NCBI RefSeq assembly: GCF_900109115.1
Contig: NZ_FNYV01000012.1
Location: 124,001-188,000, forward strand
DNA: 64,000 bases
Source of the DNA: Micromonospora phaseoli
GTDB lineage: Bacteria; Actinomycetota; Actinomycetes; Mycobacteriales; Micromonosporaceae
Direction of reading: 5' to 3'
Below the pieces are notes generated by a model. The model worked only from the letters and a program-made list of their open reading frames with translations, did no database searches and was not told the origin of the DNA. A program made the position numbers and the translations under genes. This document shows positions 1 through 8,571 of this stretch, piece by piece. Numbering within the stretch: position 1 is the first letter of the stretch; each line of letters starts with the position of its first letter.

Positions 1-877
1 GCAGCCGCTGCGACTCCAGCAGCTTGCCCTGCCGGTCCAGCTCGGCCAGCCGCTCGCCCAGCTCTGTCTCGATGTCGCCGATCGCCCGCTCCATCCGCTG
101 CGGGCCGGCGGCGTAGTGCGTCGCCGGGAAGATCAGCAGGTAATCCACCTCGCGCACCACGTCTCCGGTGAGCGGGTTGAGGTAGTAGAGCTTCTCCACC
201 TCGTCACCGAAGAGCTCGATCCGGACGGCGAGCTCCTCGTACGCCGGAATGATCTCCAGCGTGTCGCCGCGGACCCGGAAGGTGCCGCGCTGGAAGGCCA
301 TGTCGTTGCGGGTGTACTGGATGTCCACCAGCCGGCGCAGCAACTGGTCGCGATCAAGCTCCTGGCCGACGGCGACCCGCACCGCGCGGTCCAGGTACTC
401 CTCAGGGGTGCCCAGGCCGTAGATCGCCGAGACGGTCGCCACGACCACCACGTCTCGGCGGGTGAGCAGGGACATGGTGGCCGAGTGCCGCAGCCGCTCG
501 ACCTCCTCGTTGATCGAGGAGTCCTTCTCGATGTAGGTGTCGGTCTGCGGGATGTACGCCTCGGGCTGGTAGTAGTCGTAGTAGGAGACGAAATACTCCA
601 CCGCGTTGTCCGGCAGCAGCTCGCTGAACTCCTTCGCCAGCTGCGCGCAGAGCGTCTTGTTCGGTGCCAGCACCAGCGCGGGACGCTGCAGGCGCTCCAC
701 CAGCCAGGCGGTGGTGGCGCTCTTGCCGGTGCCGGTGGCGCCGAGCAGCACGGTGTGCCGGTCACCGCGACGGACCCGCCGCTCCAGATCGTCGATCGCC
801 GCCGGCTGGTCACCAGCAGGCTGGAACTCGCTGACGACCTGGAAGCGGCCGTCGAGCCGAGGAATGTCGAGCGCCAT
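1..877 (-). CDS. uvrB: Excinuclease ABC subunit B, N-terminal part (runs off window)
   Basis: This is the damage-recognition helicase-like subunit of the UvrABC nucleotide excision repair complex, which loads onto DNA from UvrA and positions UvrC. The 292 visible residues begin MALDIPRLDGRFQVVSEF and carry a Walker A box GATGTGKS at about residues 46-53. The beta-hairpin region follows with YFVSYYDYYQPEAYIP. The ATG at 875-877 is the start, and the C-terminal helicase motifs and UvrC-binding tail lie left of base 1. A 13-base palindrome lies about 40 bases upstream. The identity is certain from the colinear UvrB sequence; only the truncation by the window edge is a limit. Confidence 0.97.
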   Translation of the reverse strand, partial: MALDIPRLDGRFQVVSEFQPAGDQPAAIDDLERRVRRGDRHTVLLGATGTGKSATTAWLVERLQRPALVLAPNKTLCAQLAKEFSELLPDNAVEYFVSYYDYYQPEAYIPQTDTYIEKDSSINEEVERLRHSATMSLLTRRDVVVVATVSAIYGLGTPEEYLDRAVRVAVGQELDRDQLLRRLVDIQYTRNDMAFQRGTFRVRGDTLEIIPAYEELAVRIELFGDEVEKLYYLNPLTGDVVREVDYLLIFPATHYAAGPQRMERAIGDIETELGERLAELDRQGKLLESQRL

Positions 878-918
878 GGAGCAACCGTACGCCGGGACTC
901 CGACAGTCCGCGGCGACT

Positions 919-931
919 ACGTGCAGCACGT
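919..931. promoter_or_regulatory. 13-base palindrome upstream of uvrB
   Basis: ACGTGCAGCACGT is a perfect 6-1-6 inverted repeat 42 bases upstream of the uvrB start. It is next to the most AT-rich stretch of the 878-1177 gap (around 936-960). It could be a regulator site for uvrB, but it does not match the actinobacterial LexA box core CGAAC-N4-GTTCG. I see nothing else definite in the 300 bases between uvrB and the next gene. Confidence 0.25.
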
Positions 932-1177
932 GATCGGCTTCGATATTCGCATTGTGTGGTTCTTCTCACCCCGCTACGCTTTTTCCGTAGGCCGCTCGCG
1001 GCGGCCGACCGGGCCGGTGGCGGGCCGCACAAGGCCACGCCGCCCCCGGCACCGAGGGTCGCAGCACCCGGCATGCCTGGTGTGCGCGCCCGCTGTGGTC
1101 GCGCTGAAGGCGCAGACCGGCCGCCGCGAGCGCCCCTGCGTCGTCACCCGAACCCGGTCCGGCACGTTCATCCTCCC

Positions 1178-2860
1178 GTGGAGAACACCTCGCGACCGGC
1201 ACCCGGCAACGGCGGCACCAATCGTCCCGTTCCGGACGTCCCGTCCACTGGCCCGGTCCGCCGGGACGGCCGCCGGCATCGGGCGGGGCCCCGGCGGCAC
1301 CGGGCCGGCATCGTGCCACCCGCCATTCTCGAGCTGACCGTCGCCGACCCGCCCGGGCCGCGGCCCGGCGTCCGTCGGGCCGCGGTGCCCGGCGGCCTGC
1401 TCGACCCGACCGCCGGCAACCCGCTGGAGGAAGAGGACCTCACCGGCTCGAGCGCGCCGACCGACGAGGCGCGGCGCGGCGCCGCCCGCCGGCGGCGCCT
1501 CACCCTCGCCGGGCTCTCCCTCACCGCCGTGGCCTCCGCCGTCATGCTGGTGGCCGCTCTGGTCAACTGGGCACCCGACGGACCCCCACCACGGCCGATG
1601 AACTCGGCCGAGCAGGAACGACTGGCCGCGATGCGGGTCACCAACCTGCGCGACCTGCGTGCCGGGCTGCACGTCACGGTCGGCGACGGTAATGCCCGCA
1701 CCGACCTCCTCGGCTGGGTCGACTGGGCTCGCCAGCTGGTCTACCTGGACGTCGGCGGGCCCGGCGCGGGTGCACTGCGAGGACTGGCTCAGGCCACCCC
1801 CACCGTCCTGGTGGTCCGCCCGGACCCGACGGCGATGCCGACGCCCGCCACACCACCCCTGGTGCCGCCGGCCGACGGCTGGCGACTGCCCGCCGACCGG
1901 GGCCTCGATCCACTGCTGCTGCTGGTGTTCGGGCTGGCCGCCGACCGGCCCGAACCCACCGGCGGGCCGTCCGGCCGCTGGCTGGGCCGGGAACAGGTAA
2001 ACGGCGAGACGGTCGACATTCTGGAGGCCGCGCCACCCGGCACCGTCGCACCGGCGACCGGCACCCCCGGTACCGCCGCACCGGCGACCGGCCCTCCCGG
2101 CGCGACCACCGGCGGCAGCACCCCGACCCGCTACTGGGTGGACCTGGCGGGCCGGTTGCACCGGCTGGAGGCCAGCCTGCCCGGTGTCGGTCCGGTGACC
2201 GTGGCGCTGAACCGGGCCGACCGACCCACGCTGCGGCCGGTCGAAGCGCTTGGCGGCCGACCCGGCCTGCCCCGCGCGCTGAACGCCGCCGAACGGGACC
2301 GCTGGCGCCGACTGCCCGCCCGGTTGCGGGCCGCCGGCGGGGCCACCGTCACCGTGACCGGCCCCGTCTCCGGCGCCAGCAACCTGCGCGGCGCCGGCTG
2401 GTTGAGCTGGACCTCGGGTACGGCCTACCTGGGCGTCGCCGACCTCGACCCGGACGGCCGGCGCACTCTGGTTCGCCACCACGCCGGCAAGGTCACCCGG
2501 ATCGAGAACGGCGCGCCGGGCAGCGGTACCGCACGTCCGCCGCTACCACCACCGACAACCGGTTGGCGTACCGGCCCGCACCGCACCCAGGCCCTGGACC
2601 CGCTGCTGGAGGCCGCGCTGCGGGCCGCGAAGGGAAGCGGGCCCCAGGGCGACGTGCGACGGGTACGCGGCGACACCCTCGCCGGCACCACGGTCGACGT
2701 GGTGCAGCTCAAGACCGCCCGAGGGCCGGTGCGCTACTGGGTCGACCGGTCCGGGCTGCTCCGCCGACTGGAGCTGCCCACCCGGGCGGGTGCCTGGGCA
2801 CAGCTCGACCTGGACCCCGGCCGGGTACCCCGGCTCACGCCGCCGCGCGCCAAGCGCTGA
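1178..2860 (+). CDS. Single-pass membrane protein with duplicated ectodomain
   Basis: The function is unknown. A charged cytosolic stretch ending ARRGAARRRR is followed by one membrane helix (about residues 108-131, LTLAGLSLTAVASAVMLVAAL) and a large outside domain. The ectodomain contains two homologous halves. Each has a strand rich in V/T, a proline-rich stretch ending in a DP-LLL helix, and a YWVD-x-x-G-x-L-x-R-LE segment (YWVDLAGRLHRLEA and YWVDRSGLLRRLEL). The architecture resembles LppX/LprG-type lipid-binding half-barrels, but that is inference. The start is uncertain: GTG at 1178 (chosen), 1313 or 1385 are in frame and none has a strong ribosome site. The gene is convergent with coaE. 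Confidence 0.6.
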   Translation: MENTSRPAPGNGGTNRPVPDVPSTGPVRRDGRRHRAGPRRHRAGIVPPAILELTVADPPGPRPGVRRAAVPGGLLDPTAGNPLEEEDLTGSSAPTDEARRGAARRRRLTLAGLSLTAVASAVMLVAALVNWAPDGPPPRPMNSAEQERLAAMRVTNLRDLRAGLHVTVGDGNARTDLLGWVDWARQLVYLDVGGPGAGALRGLAQATPTVLVVRPDPTAMPTPATPPLVPPADGWRLPADRGLDPLLLLVFGLAADRPEPTGGPSGRWLGREQVNGETVDILEAAPPGTVAPATGTPGTAAPATGPPGATTGGSTPTRYWVDLAGRLHRLEASLPGVGPVTVALNRADRPTLRPVEALGGRPGLPRALNAAERDRWRRLPARLRAAGGATVTVTGPVSGASNLRGAGWLSWTSGTAYLGVADLDPDGRRTLVRHHAGKVTRIENGAPGSGTARPPLPPPTTGWRTGPHRTQALDPLLEAALRAAKGSGPQGDVRRVRGDTLAGTTVDVVQLKTARGPVRYWVDRSGLLRRLELPTRAGAWAQLDLDPGRVPRLTPPRAKR

Positions 2861-2898
2861 CCGCCCCGCCGGCCTGGTCGGCACCGGGGTGGGTGCGG

Positions 2899-4080
2899 TC
2901 AGGGGCGCCAGCCGGTGCTCGCGGCCCACGCCTCGGCCCGCAGGTGCTCCTCGTCGAACCACGGATCCTTCGCCATGGCGTACGTGCCGAGGTCCGGCGC
3001 GGACGCCGCCAACCCTCGCTTGAGCATCAGGTACCCGGCGCGGCGGTCGGGATCGGCGCGCAGGTGGTCGCGCATCAGCAGGGCGTACCGCCAGCCGGGT
3101 GAGCCGGTCACCCGCAGGTGCAGGTGGATCGGGCGGGCCGGGTCGGCGCTGCCGTGCAGCCGCTTCTCCCACCGTTGGCCGCCGGGCGGCCGAGGACTGT
3201 CCCACCAGTCGCCTGGCAGTCGAGGAAAACCTGCGTCGGCGAGCCGCTCGGCCAGTTGTCCGTCTGCGTCGGCCAGGGACGGCACGCTGAGCTGGATGTC
3301 GATGATGTCCTTGGCCGCCAGGCCGGCCACCGCGGTCGAGCCGATGTGATCGACGCGCAGGTCGGCGGGGGCGACCGCGTGCCGGATCCGGGCGGCCAGT
3401 CGGGCGTACTGGTCGGGCCAGGTCGGGTCCGGCTCGGCCAGCGTCACCCGGACCGCCCGGACCGCCCGGCGGTGCCGCACGTTGCTCTCGAAGGGCACCA
3501 GCCGGTCGTGCCAGAGCGCGTCGACCGCCCCGTGCAGCTGATCGAGGGTGCCGTCGTTGGTCAGCAACACGTCCGCCACCGCGTTGCGACGGGCGTCGTC
3601 GGCCTGCGCGGCGATCCGGCGCTCGGCCTCCGCGCGGCTCATCCCGCGGTCGCGGGCCAGCCGCTGCAACCGGGTCGAGACCTCCGTGGAAACCACGACC
3701 ACCAGGTGGTACGTGGGCGCCAGCCCCACCTCGGCCAGCAGTGGTACGTCGTTGACCACCACCGCGTCGGGAGGGGCCGCGGCGAACAGTTCGGCGGTCC
3801 GGGCGCGGACCCGGGCGTGCACGATCGCCTCCAGCCGCTGTCGCGCCGTCCCGTCGGCGAAGACGATCTCCCCGAGCGCGGCCCGGTCAAGGGCGCCGTC
3901 GGCGTCGAGCACCCGGTCGGAGAAGGCGGCGACGACCTCGGCCAGCCCGTCGGTGCCGGGGGCGACCACCTCCCGGGCGATCTGGTCGGCATCGATGAGC
4001 ACGGCACCCCGCTCGACCAGCCGCCGCGCCGCGGCACTCTTTCCCGACCCGATCCCACCGGTCAGCCCGACCCTCAGCAC
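2899..4080 (-). CDS. coaE: Dephospho-CoA kinase fused to a GrpB (UPF0157) domain
   Basis: The protein phosphorylates the 3'-hydroxyl of dephospho-CoA with ATP, the last step of CoA synthesis in the cytosol. The N-terminal about 200 residues are CoaE, with P-loop GGIGSGKS at residues 8-15 and the DADQIAREVV substrate-site segment. Residues about 208-385 form a GrpB-like nucleotidyltransferase-fold domain marked by VDHIGSTAVAGLAAKDIIDI. The full 393 residues are about twice the length of E. coli CoaE, and such a fusion is known in mycobacteria. The start is GTG at 4078-4080. The gene lies downstream of rpsA on the same strand, separated by a strong hairpin, so it probably has its own transcription or receives limited read-through. 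Confidence 0.93.
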   Translation of the reverse strand: MLRVGLTGGIGSGKSAAARRLVERGAVLIDADQIAREVVAPGTDGLAEVVAAFSDRVLDADGALDRAALGEIVFADGTARQRLEAIVHARVRARTAELFAAAPPDAVVVNDVPLLAEVGLAPTYHLVVVVSTEVSTRLQRLARDRGMSRAEAERRIAAQADDARRNAVADVLLTNDGTLDQLHGAVDALWHDRLVPFESNVRHRRAVRAVRVTLAEPDPTWPDQYARLAARIRHAVAPADLRVDHIGSTAVAGLAAKDIIDIQLSVPSLADADGQLAERLADAGFPRLPGDWWDSPRPPGGQRWEKRLHGSADPARPIHLHLRVTGSPGWRYALLMRDHLRADPDRRAGYLMLKRGLAASAPDLGTYAMAKDPWFDEEHLRAEAWAASTGWRP

Positions 4081-4164
4081 GGCACCAAGTCAACCCGATC
4101 ATCCCCGCGCAGCCAAACCGGATCGCCCCGCCTCCGACGCCGGACGTACGGGTGGGCCCGGGGG

Positions 4165-4223
4165 ACAACGGCGAGGACCCCGCCTCGACCCAGTGTTTCG
4201 GGTCGGGGCGGGGCCCTCGTTGT
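4165..4223 (-). terminator. Strong hairpin terminator after rpsA
   Basis: The arms 4173-4191 and 4200-4218 pair over 19 bases with only two G-U positions around an 8-base loop. Short outer arms ACAAC (4165-4169) and GTTGT (4219-4223) add to the stem across a small bulge. It lies 12 bases past the rpsA stop codon, ahead of coaE on the same strand. No long U-tract follows, as is common in high-GC actinobacteria. Confidence 0.8.
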
Positions 4224-4234
4224 CTAGCGGCAGA

Positions 4235-5734
4235 TCACTTGCCGCCGGCGAGCTTCTCCCGCAGAGCGGCGAGCGCCTCGTCGGTGGCCAGCGTGCCGGC
4301 CGGCTCCTCGGCCTGGCGGCTCGGCGCCGCGCTGCTGGTCGAGGTGGTGGTGCCGGTGGCAGCGGCAGCGGCGGGCTGCGGGTTGGCAGCGGCCTCGGCC
4401 TCGGCGGCCCGGGAGGTCTGCACCTGCTTCTGGTGCGCCTCCCAGCGCAGCCGCGCCTCGGCGTACTGCTGCTCCCAGGTCTCGCGCTGCTTGTCGTACC
4501 CCTCGAGCCACTCGCCCGTCTCCGGGTCGAAGCCGTCCGGGTAGATGTAGTTGCCCTCGGTGTCGTAGGTCGCCGCCATGCCGTAGAGGGTCGGGTCGAA
4601 GTGCTCCTCGCCCTCGACGAAGCCCTCGTTGGCCTGCTTGAGCGACAGCGAGATCCGGCGACGCTCCAGGTCGATGTCGATGACCTTGACCATGACCTCG
4701 GAACCGACCTGGACGACCTGCTCGGGGATCTCCACGTGGCGCTCGGCCAGCTCGGAGATGTGGACCAGGCCCTCGATGCCGTCGTCCACCCGGACGAAGG
4801 CACCGAACGGCACGAGCTTGGTGACCTTACCCGGCACGATCTGCTGGATCGCGTGGGTGCGGGCGAACTGACGCCACGGGTCCTCCTGGGTCGCCTTCAA
4901 CGACAGCGAGACCCGCTCGCGGTCCAGGTCGACGTCCAGGACCTCGACCTCGACCTCCTGGCCCACCTCGACGACCTCGGAGGGGTGGTCGATGTGCTTC
5001 CAGGACAGCTCGGAGACGTGCACCAGACCGTCCACGCCACCCAGGTCGACGAACGCGCCGAAGTTGACGATCGAGGAGACGACGCCCTTGCGGACCTGCC
5101 CCTTCTGGAGCTTGTTGAGGAACTCGGTACGCACCTCGGACTGCGTCTGCTCCAGCCACGCCCGGCGGGACAGCACCACGTTGTTGCGGTTCTTGTCCAG
5201 CTCGATGATCTTGGCTTCGAGCTCACGGCCGACGTACGGCTGCAGGTCACGCACCCGCCGCATCTCGACCAGGGAGGCGGGCAGGAAGCCGCGCAGCCCG
5301 ATGTCGAGGATGAGGCCACCCTTGACCACCTCGATGACGGAACCGCGGACGACACCGTCCTCGTCCTTGATCTTCTCGATCGTGCCCCAGGCCCGCTCGT
5401 ACTGCGCCCGCTTCTTGGAGAGGATCAGCCGACCCTCCTTGTCCTCCTTCTGGAGGACGAGGGCCTCGATGTGGTCACCCACCGAGACGACTTCTGCCGG
5501 GTCCACGTCGTGCTTGATCGACAACTCCCGAGAGGGGATGACACCCTCGGTCTTGTAGCCGATGTCGAGCAGGACCTCGTCCCGATCGACCTTGACGACG
5601 GTGCCTTCGACAATGTCGCCGTCATTGAAGTACTTGATGGTCTCGTCGATCGCGGCGAGGAAAGCCTCCTCTGAGCCGAGGTCGTCGATGGTGACCTTGG
5701 TGGCGCTCGAGGGGGCCTCGATGCTGCTCGTCAT
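4235..5734 (-). CDS. rpsA: 30S ribosomal protein S1
   Basis: S1 is the RNA-binding ribosomal protein that helps capture mRNA on the 30S subunit. The 499 residues start MTSSIEAPSSATKVTIDDLG at the ATG 5732-5734 and contain four S1 OB-fold domains. Recognisable cores are DGDIVEGTVVKVDRDEVLLD, GVVRGSVIEVVKGGLILDIG, GVVSSIVNFGAFVDLGGVDG and VTKLVPFGAFVRVDDGIEG. Four domains, rather than the six of E. coli, is the actinobacterial form. The C-terminal about 130 residues are low-complexity, rich in Ala/Thr/Ser, and end in a short helix. The open frame continues upstream to 6118, but the homologous start and the intervening promoter argue against that extension. Confidence 0.97.
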   Translation of the reverse strand: MTSSIEAPSSATKVTIDDLGSEEAFLAAIDETIKYFNDGDIVEGTVVKVDRDEVLLDIGYKTEGVIPSRELSIKHDVDPAEVVSVGDHIEALVLQKEDKEGRLILSKKRAQYERAWGTIEKIKDEDGVVRGSVIEVVKGGLILDIGLRGFLPASLVEMRRVRDLQPYVGRELEAKIIELDKNRNNVVLSRRAWLEQTQSEVRTEFLNKLQKGQVRKGVVSSIVNFGAFVDLGGVDGLVHVSELSWKHIDHPSEVVEVGQEVEVEVLDVDLDRERVSLSLKATQEDPWRQFARTHAIQQIVPGKVTKLVPFGAFVRVDDGIEGLVHISELAERHVEIPEQVVQVGSEVMVKVIDIDLERRRISLSLKQANEGFVEGEEHFDPTLYGMAATYDTEGNYIYPDGFDPETGEWLEGYDKQRETWEQQYAEARLRWEAHQKQVQTSRAAEAEAAANPQPAAAAATGTTTSTSSAAPSRQAEEPAGTLATDEALAALREKLAGGK

Positions 5735-5912
5735 GTGGGCGGTTGCTCCGGTCGGATGGTGTGTCACAGCAGGCTGGTGTCGCGGTGACCTGTGCGCGCC
5801 AACGGATCCGCCGGCGGGCCCACCTGGAAATCGCTGAACGAGATCTTGATGTGACTCCGTCGACCGCGCACCTGCTCCCTGCCGAGGCACACGATCCGCG
5901 AGCGCATCGTCT

Positions 5913-5943
5913 ACCCTACCTGTTGCATTACCACAGCGTGCAA
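5913..5943 (-). promoter_or_regulatory. Candidate rpsA promoter
   Basis: On the reverse strand, TTGCAC (5938-5943) and TAGGGT (5913-5918) are spaced by 19 bases in the most AT-rich part of the 5735-6143 gap. This would give an rpsA leader of about 170 bases. The spacing is a little long and the match is partial, so this is a suggestion. The rest of the 409-base gap holds no gene I can support. Confidence 0.35.
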
Positions 5944-6143
5944 GCCCTCCCGTCTTCTCATGGCGGCACGAGCCGCGAAAGCGGAGATTTCGTCCAGCGA
6001 CGCCACATCGCCACCGGCCCGCCACCTGCGCGGGCGTCTCGGACGAGTTTGTTCCGATGGTGATCGTGGTGGCGTGTCGTCGGCCGTGACAGGAGAGCCC
6101 GGCGTGACCAACGAGCAAGGAACCGACGGTCTAGCGTGTCCTG

Positions 6144-6947
6144 GTGGACGACGACAACCGGGTGACCCGACGCCGCGTCGGTGACGCCGAGACGCGCGAG
6201 GCCAACCGGCGCTGGTGGGACGCCGACGCCGACGCGTACCAGGCCGAACACGGCCGCTTCCTGGGTGACGTGGACTTCGTCTGGTGCCCGGAGGGGCTGC
6301 GTGAGGCCGACGCCCGGCTGCTGGGTGACGTGGCCGGGCAGCGGGTGCTCGAACTCGGCTGCGGCGCCGCGTCCTGCTCCCGCTGGCTCGCCGACCAGGG
6401 TGCCCGGCCGGTCGCCATGGACCTGTCCGTCGGCATGTTGCGGCACGCGGCGCAGGCCGCCGCCCGCAGCGGGGTACGCGTCCCGCTGGTGCAGGCCGAC
6501 GCGCTGGCGTTGCCCTTCGCGGACCAGAGTTTCGACACCGTCTGCACGGCGTTCGGGGCGGTGCCGTTCGTCGAGGACTCGGCGACACTGATGCGGCAGG
6601 TGTACCGGGTGCTACGTCCGGGCGGACGTTGGGTCTTCTCGGTCACCCACCCGATGCGCTGGATCTTCCTCGACGACCCGGGCCAGGGCGGGCTGACCGC
6701 GGTCCACTCGTACTTCGACACCGAACCGTACGTGGAACAGGACGAACGCGGGGTGGCCAGCTACGTGGAGCAGCACCGCACCCTCGGCGACCGGATCCGG
6801 GAGCTGGTCAGCGCCGGATTCCGGCTGCTGGACCTGGTGGAACCGGAGTGGCCCGAGGGGCACGAGGGGATCTGGGGGCAGTGGAGTCCGCTGCGCGGGC
6901 GCCTCTTTCCCGGCACCGCCATCTTCGTCGCCGACAAGCCGGGCTGA
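6144..6947 (+). CDS. Class I SAM-dependent methyltransferase
   Basis: The protein probably transfers a methyl group from S-adenosylmethionine to a small molecule; the substrate is unknown. Motif I VLELGCGAASCSRWLADQG and the acidic motif II region RPVAMDLSVGML are intact. VQADALALPFADQSFDTV follows, then the post-motif segment VLRPGGRWVFSVTHPMRW. The length of 267 residues and the Methyltransf_11 layout are typical. The GTG at 6144 is used, because the homologous sequence begins just before ETREANRRWWDADADAYQ. The gene is divergent from rpsA and followed by an unrelated secreted protein. Actinobacterial relatives are usually annotated only as methyltransferase. Confidence 0.85.
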   Translation: MDDDNRVTRRRVGDAETREANRRWWDADADAYQAEHGRFLGDVDFVWCPEGLREADARLLGDVAGQRVLELGCGAASCSRWLADQGARPVAMDLSVGMLRHAAQAAARSGVRVPLVQADALALPFADQSFDTVCTAFGAVPFVEDSATLMRQVYRVLRPGGRWVFSVTHPMRWIFLDDPGQGGLTAVHSYFDTEPYVEQDERGVASYVEQHRTLGDRIRELVSAGFRLLDLVEPEWPEGHEGIWGQWSPLRGRLFPGTAIFVADKPG

Positions 6948-7041
6948 ACCGGGCGGATCCGCCCGGAAGGCCACTACACGCCTCGCCCAGGCCATCACGG
7001 TGTCGCCTCCGGTTCATCCATGCTCCCTAATGTCCGGCCTC

Positions 7042-8256
7042 ATGAGAAGGATCATCAGCAGCAGACCCCTGGGACGGGTGGTCGCCGGCACCAGCGCCCT
7101 CGCGCTCGTCCTCACCCTGGCCGGCAACGCGTCCTTCGCCGGCGGCCCCAAGGTCAGCACGCCGACACTGACCGGCTTCGCGGCGCTGCCCGCCGCGACG
7201 TTCGTGCCGGGCAGCGAGCCCTCCGGCAGCCTCGTCACGGGCAACACGAACGGCTATGCCACCCCCTTCGCCGACCAGCCGATCCAGGGCTTCTCCGGCA
7301 TCGCCGACAACGGCGACGGCACCTTCGACGTGCTGTCCGACAACGGCTACGGCAACATCACCAACTCGGCCGACTTCCTGCTGCGCGTGCACCGGCTCGC
7401 CCCGGTGTTCACCACCGGCGCCGTCGACGTGCTCGGCGGGATCAACCTCACCGACCCGGCCGGGCACGTTTCCTGGGAGTTGACCCGCGAGGACCGGGTG
7501 CTCACCGGCGCCGACTTCGACGTCGAGTCGATCGTCAAGGCCGCCGACGGCACGTACTGGATCGGCGACGAGTTCGGCCCGTACCTGCTGCACTTCGACC
7601 GGGCCGGCCGGCTGCTCTCCGCCCCCGTCCCGCTCGACGGCGTGGTCGCCCCGGAGACCGCCGCGCGCACCGGCGTCCCCGCCACCCTCGGCAGCAGCAA
7701 GGGCTTCGAGGGCCTGGCCGCCTCCCCCGACGGCCGCCGCCTGTACGCGATGCTCGAGGGCACCGTCACCGGCGACACCGCGGGGCACCTGAGGATCAAC
7801 GAGTTCGATCCGCAGCGCGGCACGTACACCGGCAAGCGGTACACCTATCGGCTGGAGGCACCGAACCTGGCGATCGGCGACGCGATTTCCATCGACCGAC
7901 ACCGCTTCCTGGTCATCGAGCGCGACGGCGGGCAGGGCGCCGGTGCGGTGATCAAGCGGCTGTACGTCGCCGACAAGCGCGACCGGGACAACGACGGGCT
8001 GTTGGACAAGACGCTGCTGGTCGACCTGATGAACATCGCCAACCCGAAGAGGCTGGGCGGCTTCGGCACCACCTTCACGTTCCCGTTCCAGACGATCGAG
8101 AACGTGGTGATCCTGGACGAGAGGACGGTCGCCGTGTTGAACGACAACAACTTCCCGTTCTCCACCGGCCGCCGGGCCGGGGTGGCCGAGGACAACGAGT
8201 GGATCGCCATCAAGCTGCCCGCGTCACTGGACCCGGACAAGCGCCTGCTGAAGTGA
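7042..8256 (+). CDS. Secreted phytase-like esterase family protein
   Basis: This is a 404-residue exported protein of the esterase-like phytase domain family (Pfam phytase-like), thought to be a beta-propeller phosphoesterase. The ATG at 7042 begins a signal peptide (RRIISSRPLGRVVAGTSALALVLTLAGNASFA), and upstream GTG/ATG codons would only lengthen it. Family segments are GFSGIADNGDGTFDVLSDNGYG, DFDVESIVKAADGTYWIGDEFGPYLL and SKGFEGLAASPDGRRLYAMLEG. Near the C-terminus NDNNFPFSTGR may bind metal. The substrate is not proven in this family. It stands alone between a methyltransferase and a small DUF2945 gene. Confidence 0.8.
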   Translation: MRRIISSRPLGRVVAGTSALALVLTLAGNASFAGGPKVSTPTLTGFAALPAATFVPGSEPSGSLVTGNTNGYATPFADQPIQGFSGIADNGDGTFDVLSDNGYGNITNSADFLLRVHRLAPVFTTGAVDVLGGINLTDPAGHVSWELTREDRVLTGADFDVESIVKAADGTYWIGDEFGPYLLHFDRAGRLLSAPVPLDGVVAPETAARTGVPATLGSSKGFEGLAASPDGRRLYAMLEGTVTGDTAGHLRINEFDPQRGTYTGKRYTYRLEAPNLAIGDAISIDRHRFLVIERDGGQGAGAVIKRLYVADKRDRDNDGLLDKTLLVDLMNIANPKRLGGFGTTFTFPFQTIENVVILDERTVAVLNDNNFPFSTGRRAGVAEDNEWIAIKLPASLDPDKRLLK

Positions 8257-8352
8257 GCGGGTGACCCGCCACCCGCCGAGGGGCAGGGCGGGCCGAGGCG
8301 CAGGCCGTTGACGGCGGCGTTTCCGCCCGCCCGGCCCGGGTACCCGGGCGCC

Positions 8353-8571
8353 ATGGCCGAGAAGGAGTTCCACGCGGGCGACCACGTCTCCTGGGCCAGT
8401 CACCGGGGCCGGGGGCACGGCGTGGTGCAGGAGAGGCTGACCGAACGCACCCGGATCCGGGGCCGCGCCGTGAACGCCTCACCGGAGGCACCGCAGTACC
8501 GCATCCGCAACGACGACTCGGGCCGGGACGTCGCTCACCGGCCGGAGGTGCTGCGCGATGAGCCACGGTGA
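8353..8571 (+). CDS. DUF2945 (HVA1-like) small protein
   Basis: This 72-residue protein starts MAEKEFHAGDHVSWASHRGRGHGVV and has the short beta-rich DUF2945 pattern, including GDHVSW, TxRTxIRGRxVNAS and PxYRIRNDDSGRDVAHRPEVL. No catalytic residues are evident and the family function is unknown. Its stop overlaps the start of the downstream DUF3140 gene by 14 bases, so the two are translated as a pair. Confidence 0.8.
   Translation: MAEKEFHAGDHVSWASHRGRGHGVVQERLTERTRIRGRAVNASPEAPQYRIRNDDSGRDVAHRPEVLRDEPR

Noticed and set aside
930..960. LexA/SOS box before uvrB
   Set aside because: TTCGATATTCGCA looks vaguely similar but lacks the CGAAC-N4-GTTCG core.
116..1177. Forward open frame extending the 1178 membrane protein back through uvrB
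   Set aside because: The first 760 bases are antisense to the clear UvrB reading frame; the forward translation there is Arg/Val/Leu-rich and has no protein-like pattern.
5735..6118. N-terminal extension of RpsA
   Set aside because: S1 proteins start near the ATG at 5734. The extension contains a likely promoter and basic, non-conserved residues.
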